NCBI GenBank assembly: GCA_030490835.1
Contig: CM059977.1
Span: 9,824,765 to 9,888,764, forward strand
Direction: 5' to 3'
Source of the DNA: Annona cherimola
Lineage: Eukaryota; Streptophyta; Magnoliopsida; Magnoliales; Annonaceae
DNA length: 64,000 nucleotides
The notes beneath the pieces were generated by a model. That model did not search any database, had not been told where the DNA came from, and saw nothing but the letters and a program-made list of their open reading frames with translations. The translations under genes and the position numbers were made by a program. Of the stretch, positions 55,896 to 64,000 are shown piece after piece (the stretch's first letter is position 1; every line of letters begins with the position of its first letter).

Positions 55896-57427
55896 TCAGC
55901 GCCAGGAGGACTTCGCTTCTCCAGATGACAAGGGGCCCCAACCTTTAGAAATGACAACTGGTCTCTTCCTTTTATTGTTGCCTAGGCTCAACTCAGTGAT
56001 TGGAAGCCTCTGTGCATCAACATACCAGGCCCAGCGACGGAAAGCAATGAAAGCAATATAGGCCAAACAGACAATGGCCACAGCTCCCACCAAAACTGCA
56101 GCTGCTTTCCCATTCTTCGAATTCCTCGGCTGTGTTGCTCTGTTACGTGGAAGAAGAACAGCGCTTGTTCCACCAAGGTTGCCGCTATGATCGCTCAGTT
56201 TAAAGATCTCGATGCCATTTAAGATTGCATCATAGTACTGTGACCCACTTGCGGTGCTTGGATGGAGAGCAACCCATAGCTCTGGGGAAGCGTCATAGCT
56301 CATCAATACGAAATAATCTCGATAGACTGGAACCCCATTCTTCTTACCACCCCATAAAATCACATCAGCCCCTCTCTCTGCAGTCTGATTATGGAGGAAG
56401 ATCTTAAACACCCTCTGGTTCTGCTTATAGATAACGGGTTTAATCTCGCAAAAATGAAGCCTGACCAGGTAATCGAACCCAGCATCTATTGGTAAAATCC
56501 AAGTTAAGTTATAGTACTGGTTAATGTAAGGGCTTGGCCCCATTGACCGTGCAGTTGCATAGACTCGAGAAGGTGCCATGTAGGGTGGAACACCAGCTGT
56601 GAACTCAATGTTTTTGCTCAATTGTGATGAGAAAGCCACTCCAGATGCTGCCCCATGTATGTACGGGGAGTCATCATACCATGCCCTGAACAGGCCAGAG
56701 TCCTCCACAGTCGAGATATCTCGCCCGCCCACGTTAAGCCGGACGACTGTCTGCAGGGCACTCTCTTTCGAAACCCGGTATGTCTGAGGAGGCAGCCTAT
56801 CATCAAGGACAACTCTGGCTGGTTCAGAGAAGATATTGGGCATTGAGACAATTTCAATCCCATTCACAAATCCGTTAGCATTGGGGACGTGGGCGGATGG
56901 GGTAAAGGTCAAGCTCAAGAACCCATCCCCCGCGTAAACGGAGAATTCACATATGAGATGATCCAAGTTCCGAGCTTTCGAAGTAATGTATGGGCTTAAG
57001 TTGCGAAGGAGAGTGAAAGAGCCGGAGCTGACAGAGAATATAGCATTAGAAGCAAGAAGGCGGACGTATTTCGCAGGGTCGAAGTAGAGGCGAACGAATT
57101 TCCAACCTTCACTGATAGGGAAGACGTAGGTAGATTCGGAGACGAAAATGCGAGCAGTCTTATAAGGAACCTGAGGCGCAGAGGTTTGGGAATCGGCAAA
57201 GGAAGTGGTCGTGTTTTGAGAAGGTAGAAATCGTGAAGCGGCATCCCCTTTCCAGATTCGACCTGTGTCATCCTCTGTTTGTGAATGCTCGCCACAGCTG
57301 AGGAGGATCACCTCAGCAGGGCTGTACGGCACCGAAGCTGAATTGCTTTCAGAAGCAGAGATGGCATAGAAGAAGAAAAGAGAGAGCAGGGCTGCTGCAG
57401 TGCGAGAGAGATTGCCCTTGCTGGCCA
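55896..57427 (-). CDS. Kinase-less malectin-like receptor protein E, 510 aa
   Basis: Closest relative of gene D. Signal peptide about 1-25; malectin-like region about 41-411 with ILLSCGEHSQTED, SGLFRAWYDD, ARSMGP and YNLTWILPID...LVRLHFCEI; membrane segment about 441-463 followed by RRWAW; tail 464-510 ending GWGPLSSGEAKSSWR. Relative to D, the tail is shifted in frame at the FSLAEMK segment and stops earlier, while D-like DNA continues beyond the stop. The frame is open upstream to 57437 through a TTG codon; I use the ATG at 57427 (MASKGN). No kinase motif occurs downstream. As with D, the function is unknown; the conserved, open ectodomain argues for a real protein. Confidence 0.88.
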
Positions 57428-59098
57428 TTGGAATCAAGAAGCCATAACGTTAAGGAGATCAAAGCAAAGCAGCGATGCAGAAAGACATCGAGATGGCAGA
57501 TGAGAAAATCTGAAATTCAGCAAATTTCGGTAGCATGAAGCGCCGCGTCAGGAGAAATTCGATGAGATCGAAACAAGGAACGGAGAAATGCAGCTCAATC
57601 AGAGTTAAGATTCTTCGCCAGCAAGACGTTTTATCTCAGAGAAAACCAACGCTGGATGGAACCAAAATAACATATCAGATACACGGAAAAGGCGAAAAGC
57701 CTCGTACAGAGAGCGAGAGGGAGAGAAACTGAGAAAGAAATCAAAAACGGAAGCTCGCGAAAGAGAAAAAAGAGTCATGACTGGAGGGGCCTAAGCAAAG
57801 GCAAAATACACCTCCGTGGACTAAATCAACGGTTTAGATCTAAATCTAGATTTATTTATTTTTTAATCAAAGGTTCTCCTTTGCATTCGGCAGCTCTACC
57901 AGTAATGTGGAGGCATGTGATTAACGGAATCCGCAATTACGCTGTCGGCGTAGTTTCCGCCTCCATTTCCAGTCAACTCAATTGCAAGTCCAGTGAATCA
58001 CCAGCTGGGAGGGAGAGTCAACTTCCCAGAGTTTTGTTCAGGCAGAAGGCCGGTTCTTGTTTCATACCAAAGCCCTCGAGTTTAGCATTCCCGGATGGAG
58101 AAGGAGAAGAAAAAAGAAAAGATGGATCAGTGTCTGTGATGGTAATAAGAAACAAAATACTACAGATCTACCAGAAATTGTAAATCAAGTTCCTCAAAGG
58201 CTCATCCTAGCTTCTTGCATTTTGTCATCACATGCTGAGCATTTTACGTTGTCTTCTCATCTGTAGTGATTTCCTATTGTTTATCTCCTCCGTCGATGGT
58301 TGAAGGATAAAAAAGGATAACTCTAAAGAAAAAGCCGCTTATTCTTGTTGTTTTTCCTGTTCCGAAGGAAAGGATGACTTCTTAATTCACTACATAATAT
58401 ATTCTTTCTACATAAAACGACTTAAAAAGCACCCACTATTCACTTCTCACCCCATTTGTGTACCGAAAATGCCAACATCTGGGAAGATTTTCTTCAAAGC
58501 TAACAAAATGCCATCCCTCCTCAAATGGGAAATGATTTCCTCCTTCCTCAGTGTCATATACAAAAGTTAATGCTATTGCATGTGTAGCTGACCGGAATTA
58601 CCCCTCCCGGTATGCCCTCTTCCCCTCTCAATTGTTGTTATCCATCCATTCAAGTTACATCGACCCTTGGAACATGGAGGCCAATAGGGCCAATACCATT
58701 TGTTGCGTACCTGACTAATTTTCAAAATATCGAACCCAACAATTCTGAGGATTTGAGTGTTTTATGAATTGGGTCCAGCATGAGCCAAGAGGTGCCTTTG
58801 TCCCCGCCATTTTTGAAAATTGAAATAATCCCCCCTTAAATTTTGTAAATAAGTAACCAATGCAACAGGTGTGTCTTTGTTTCTGCCGTTTTCGAAAATT
58901 GAAATTTCCCTTGAAACTTCGCCAATTGCCATGTTTACCACTCTGTCCACTCACCTCAAAACAAACACCCCGCCCCCTCACGCACACAAAAGAGAATGGA
59001 GAAGGCAACAGACTTTCGGATAAATAAAATTGCTACTTCAATTACAATGGATCATGATGTACAAAGAAGCCGAACATTCTCTCTCCAAAAGAATGGTG
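57428..59098. other. Region between gene E and PI4K-alpha
   Basis: 57428-57780 should hold the 5' UTR and promoter of gene E. 57870-58190 has genic composition and a plus-strand frame of 100 codons (57881-58183) without a domain. 58700-59098 should include the PI4K 3' UTR; two near-copies of a TTTGAAAATTGAAAT-type segment (around 58803-58830 and 58890-58910) form a loose repeat. Confidence 0.45.
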
Positions 59099-62000
59099 TC
59101 ACTTCTCAATGCCCTGCTGCCAATATTGAATCAGATCATAACCAGCAGTTGTCCATTTGTTATAGGCATCGGCACAAATGCGGATCATAAAATTTGCAGC
59201 CTCGCGGTCAGTCATCTCAGGGTGAAAACGCTTGCGAAGGTTTCCAATAGGGTCCCCTCTACTGAAACAAGGGAGGCCACTGTCAACCATCAACAGCACA
59301 GTGGTGATTATGCCATCCATGTGCCTCCGAGCTGCAAGGTACCCCTTCACACACAGGCTGTTGTGGTATCACAAAAACAACCATACAACAAAAATTTCAG
59401 CAAAAATCCGGATGCCCAAAAAATATTTGTCATATAACAAGCATCTTTTGTTTCAATCAGGATAAATTATCAAAGCACTGAGTTCATTTTTAAAAAAAAA
59501 TGGTATCAAAATAATGACTATAACAGTTGAAAAATCTTGCTCCACAATGCACATCAGGTTTTGATCAGGCAAGCCCATGACAAAGCAAAATTGCACCAGC
59601 AAAAAATCAATGCAAGTAAATTGCTATCCATTCTATACATGCAAACCAGACAGGACCATCATCTAAAACTGATTCAATCAGAGTCATAACCCAGCTGTTC
59701 CAGTTTGGTAACACCATGGCTTAGAATTATTTTTTCTATAGGAAAGATATTGAAGTATGATAAATCAGTTGGGCTGGTACAGTCGCCTACAATTTTTTGG
59801 GAGGTCATGGAATTGATTGCTGACAAAGTAATTTGTTTTTTTAGTATTTGACCTAGCTTGAACCTAGTTCAATGAAGATCTCAAAGAACAAAACTTCAAG
59901 CAAGACAGGTTATGAATTGTTTGAAGAACCAACCTAGAGGAATGGAAAGCCAAAAATCTTACAGTGAAATGCTCAAGCCCTTTCAGAATGCATAACAAAG
60001 ATAAAGACCAGCAGTGAGAGAAGGTACACACCACATGGACAAATGGTTGAACCCACACATGCATCCAAATACATTTCGTATAGCAATTCGGATGGTCGAA
60101 ACTCACCTTACAAAATAATGCCAGGTATCGCTCTTCATAACTCCCGAGGGATCAAGTAATTGAGTCATCTCATGACTCAACTTGAAGTGTGCACTTTCAA
60201 ATCGCATGTTGCCTCCAGGCGATGTCTCCAGGATGAAACCAAAATCAATGTGGACAAGCCTTCCCACGCTGTAAATTTAGAAACATGACATGTTAGCCCT
60301 CGAATATCCACCTCTGAATAAGAAGCATGTATTACTTCCTGTCACACATACAACCAGTACGTGGTTCCCCAACATAGAAGGAACTCAGGTCAGTTCATCA
60401 TTATTATAAATAGTATAAGAAATGATCACCCAATATATGTGCAAGGGTAATGATGACTCGTACATTATTTGTTCAATTGCTGCGAGAGCTGGAACAGACT
60501 CGCACATCCAAATAGAAATTCATTCCAGTCCAGCTCAAAGACATGAACAGTTATAATATAAATATTTTAAAAAGCAGTGGAACTGTGGCTGGTTGGACAG
60601 GTTTAAATATACACATTTCGAATTACTTCTATAGATAACTGATTTTACTTGGCAGTTAAGTTTTTTAATTTGTGTCCTTTGTTCTAGGGTTCAAATTTGC
60701 ACACTTTTAATTTATGTTTTACCCTAATTTTTATCAATAATGTAATCAAAATGAGTAAAGAGGTGGTCAAGCTGGCTAGAACAGGGCTAGTGCTAAGACT
60801 AACTCAACCACTGTTCAGTTGACAATGACTCAAACTGCGGGCATCATCTTAAACAAACCACATACGCCAATAGGCTGTCTGCTGTCATATCATCCAAGCG
60901 GCTCTGTAGATGTTTAGTTATATTACAGCAAGCCCTTTGAACCACAGGTGCTACAATGCAAAATTAATAAAATATCAATTCAATAACAAAATAAGCTGAT
61001 TCCTGCATTGAATTTTGATGTTCAAGTCATATCCACATCCAGCAGCTGCAGCCTGCAGTTATTAATGCACCACAGTATAGCTCAATACCCCCGGCCATAA
61101 CTAGAGTTGGATACGGACACATGCAAAGCAAGTTTATCAAAACTAACAACTCATGTAATGATGGAACTGCATACTTGTCAAACAGAAGATTCCCATTGTG
61201 TCTGTCTTTTGGTTGCAGCAAAAGGCTAGCAACTGCATAACCAGCACTGCTTATGATAAAGTTATCACGGGCTGCCTCAAAATTAGGAGAACCAACTGTA
61301 CCAAAGTCTTGCTGGAAAATTTCATACAGACCACCATCTGTGGTTTCACCCATCTGACTTCTGCTTCGTGTATTAGGAACCACCTGAAGAGCAATTAGTG
61401 TCAAAAGAATGCAGAAATTTTGGTAACAAAAAAAAAAAAAAAAGATGCACATAAATGTCTACATTATGTAGTTGGATTCAAGATTATATGACAAAAAAAA
61501 GTATGCCTACTGGAATGAGAATCAAAAGACACCAGAAACAAGTATTGCTCTAAAGCAAACAATATTCTGTGATGTTACGCCCCTTGGCCTGTTAATGGCT
61601 AATGCCACTAGCACCATGACCAACACAACAGCCATTAAATAACATTTTTTCTGCACCTTAGTGCTTACGGAAAGAAACTTTTACTGATTGGTCATGCAGG
61701 GTAGAAACAAAAAACTACACTAGAGGGGAGAACACTAGTAGATTGACAATGCACACCTCAATTATTCCTCTCTCAGGGCCAGTAGGGAGAACACCATAAG
61801 GATAGAGATAGAGATTAAGTCCAACTGCTTCAAAAATATCTCGAAGGAGTGAAATCACTTGAAGAGCAAGGACGTCTTGTCGACAATCATCGCCAACCTA
61901 GAAAAGGGAAATGCTCCATTTTAAACCATGTAAGTTGACAAGGCTATCTTTTATAATCAATAGAGAAATAAATGTGCAATTAAAATTGATGAGAGATCAA

Positions 62001-63451
62001 ATATGCCGCTAAGCATAATATAGAACCCAAGATCACAGCTTATGAACTTCAGGTTCTAGATCTGAATCTAGAAATTCAAATTAGGGTTGTAAATAGGGCT
62101 GGGTTCAACATGAATGAGACTGACCCGACCCAATTTAAATTAGGGTTAGGATAAGTCTTTCGAAAAAATGGGTTGCTGAAATCAAGTTCGACCTGGGTTT
62201 GTGCAGTTTAGGCAGTCGGTCAACCCAATTTCATATATTAAAATATTAATATATATTATATTATTTTATTTATACACCCACCCACACAGACTTGATTAAT
62301 TATATGAATCAACACTTGATGGATAGGATGTTTGAAATAAGCATATAATATAATTCAAATGTGCGGAACATGATTAACAGTAATTGATGATTGAGGGGCC
62401 AATAAATTGCATAAATTTTAGGGTATGGAGGAATTGTCATGAACTTATGGAGGAATTTGTCATGAATTTGGTGATTTAAATTTTATATGGATATGCTTTA
62501 AATTTAATTGAGTTGGAGGAATGTTGATAACATGATTTGGTATGGCCGTACGGATACTACAAATCTAGTTGCGAATGTAATTTTACCATGTATGATACAT
62601 GGGTGATTGATATATATCAGACTAAAAGAACGAAAGGGTTTGTTATGACTTAAGAGCATTGAATAGGTCCATTATTCAAAGGTAACAAAGGTCAGATGTA
62701 ACTCTCATAAATATTGGCCCACCAATAATTAGAGATTTAATTAGTAAACCATCTGTTTACTTAAGTAGTTGATGGTAGAAATTTCTATTGGATTGACGCA
62801 CAAATTTCTGACATCCATGAAAATTCTATTTTATAGAGGGAGATAATTAATCAACCACAACTAATCGACCACAACTGCACTTGAGAAAGCTTGAATAAGT
62901 TATACACTGGGTAAGTAATTTAAAGAAAACAGGCGTAAAATCGATATTCTTCTTAAATAAAATGTTGTTGCCTACTAGAACACGTTGCCAAGAGGAAAGC
63001 TCACCTTGAAGATGCAAGCTTGTGGTTTTACATCGTTGTGATTTCCATCCCTGTCTACCACATTAAATGTGATCATAATTGGTACTTTTGCTGCAGATTG
63101 TAGAGCAATTCCACTGTCAAGTTGGATCCCACGAACAAGTTTGTTTGTAGCTGTAGGCAGATAAAGGTCTTCTCCTTGCAGTTGAATTTTCTCTAATTCC
63201 CTGCAAAGAGCAAATTGCATATTTTTTTCAATTGGTATGCTGGAATACTACCAAGAGATTCTAAATATCTGACAATACCTTCGGATACCAGCTCGACGTT
63301 CTTCCTTTGGTAGCGGAAAAAGAACACCAGAAATAGATGTCACTCGATCAAAGAAGTCAAATTCTCGTTCGAACATGTCTCGAGCCTCAGGAGTGAAGCT
63401 ATCAATTATCCTTTGTCGGAGAATTGGTAGCAAGGCAAGGAAAGAGGCATT
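59099..63451 (-). CDS. PI4KA1: Phosphatidylinositol 4-kinase alpha, C-terminal catalytic part, six exons, 5' end outside the window
   Basis: This enzyme phosphorylates phosphatidylinositol at position 4, mainly at the plasma membrane. Exons on the minus strand: 63279-63451, 63005-63200, 61757-61897, 61175-61383, 60107-60268 and 59099-59357, all with AG/GT borders and matching phase. Together they encode [40 protein letters not shown] with the ATP-binding lysine, VGDDCRQD, the catalytic loop [10 protein letters not shown], the metal-binding [23 protein letters not shown] and the C-terminus [19 protein letters not shown]. The joined exons form a continuous frame. No further exon is visible between 63452 and 64000; the large N-terminal part lies beyond the right edge. 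The intron at 61898-63004 contains hAT-like debris at about 62086-62230. Confidence 0.93.
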
Positions 63452-64000
63452 CTGAAAAATAGCAGCAACATAATTCATTTGAGCAAGAAGCATAGGCATG
63501 GTACACCAAAACTTTGACAAAAAGAGTAGTAAATTTTTTATAAAAAATTGAAAAGGCTACTCATCCCACCCCATAATTAAGACACTGATTTTTTCAGGTA
63601 TGGCTGATAGGAGGATTTTTCCATAACGACTTCCTCAATCAGTCATAGGAGCCCGAGAGTTTCCCAATTAATAATAACAAGGAAAATTATTTTCTATGCT
63701 TACTGAAAGCTATTTGGATGAGAATGCCATCATGCAAACTTTTCTTCTATACTTGCTGAAAGCTATTGGATGAGAATGTCATCATTCTGTGGAGCATGGT
63801 TTGTTAGAGTTCAATGCCATGTGCAACTCATCAAATAATATCAACTGATTCATTTGATCAATTGAATATTATGGAGCATCAGCAACAACTGAACTCTAAA
63901 GAATCAAATTAGCCAAGTCAGTAAATTAATTCGTTGAGATAAGTCAACTGTTTCAGGACATTAGAGACCACAAAACTTTCAAAAGCTGAATCCATCAAAC
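63452..64000 (-). other. Intron of PI4K-alpha, running off the window
   Basis: The acceptor TATTTTTCAG sits directly before the exon at 63451. No coding exon is recognisable up to the end. A segment with CTTGCTGAAAGCTATTGGATGAGAATG occurs twice (about 63698-63732 and 63750-63783), a short tandem-like duplication. Confidence 0.6.

Overview
The window is nuclear DNA from a flowering plant. This rests on single-exon FERONIA-type malectin-like receptor kinases, a CC-NBS-LRR resistance gene, the 3' exons of an intron-rich plant phosphatidylinositol 4-kinase alpha gene, and several plant transposon types. The species cannot be named from the sequence alone. Every gene I can support reads on the minus strand.

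Layout. 1-66 is a relic of a second NBS-LRR gene. 3.7-6.3 kb holds an intact FERONIA-like receptor kinase (A). 10.65-13.82 kb holds an intact CC-NBS-LRR gene. 21.0-28.9 kb holds a second receptor kinase (B), cut inside its kinase domain by a complete 5.3-kb Ty1/copia retrotransposon. 29-41 kb is a gene-free nest of transposon debris. 41.5-44.0 kb holds an intact third receptor kinase (C). 51.3-53.0 and 55.9-57.4 kb hold two malectin-like receptor proteins (D, E) with signal peptide, ectodomain and membrane segment but no kinase. 59.1-63.5 kb holds the last six recognisable coding exons of PI4K-alpha, which runs off the right edge.

How the genes relate. A, B and C form one tandem family. D and E form a second pair with a different ectodomain opening and a short tail that still resembles the start of the kinase region, so they look like kinase-loss derivatives of a CrRLK1L gene. 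CrRLK1L receptors sense cell-wall state and RALF peptides at the plasma membrane. Kinase-less relatives could act as co-receptors, ligand sinks or decoys; that is inference. The NBS-LRR gene and its relic sit in the same cluster, so this is a mixed surface-receptor and intracellular-receptor locus that grows by duplication and is broken by transposons.

Mobile DNA. The copia element has 637-bp LTRs that look identical by eye, an uninterrupted 1327-codon gag-pol frame, PBS, PPT and a 5-bp target duplication, so it inserted recently. A TRIM family of about 400 bp is present in three copies, one of them complete with a 5-bp target duplication. A 1272-bp non-autonomous hAT element at 54.2 kb has perfect 16-bp ends and a perfect 8-bp target duplication. 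Tourist-like MITEs, fold-back elements, SINE-like pieces and decayed LTRs fill most of the remaining intergenic space, often nested.
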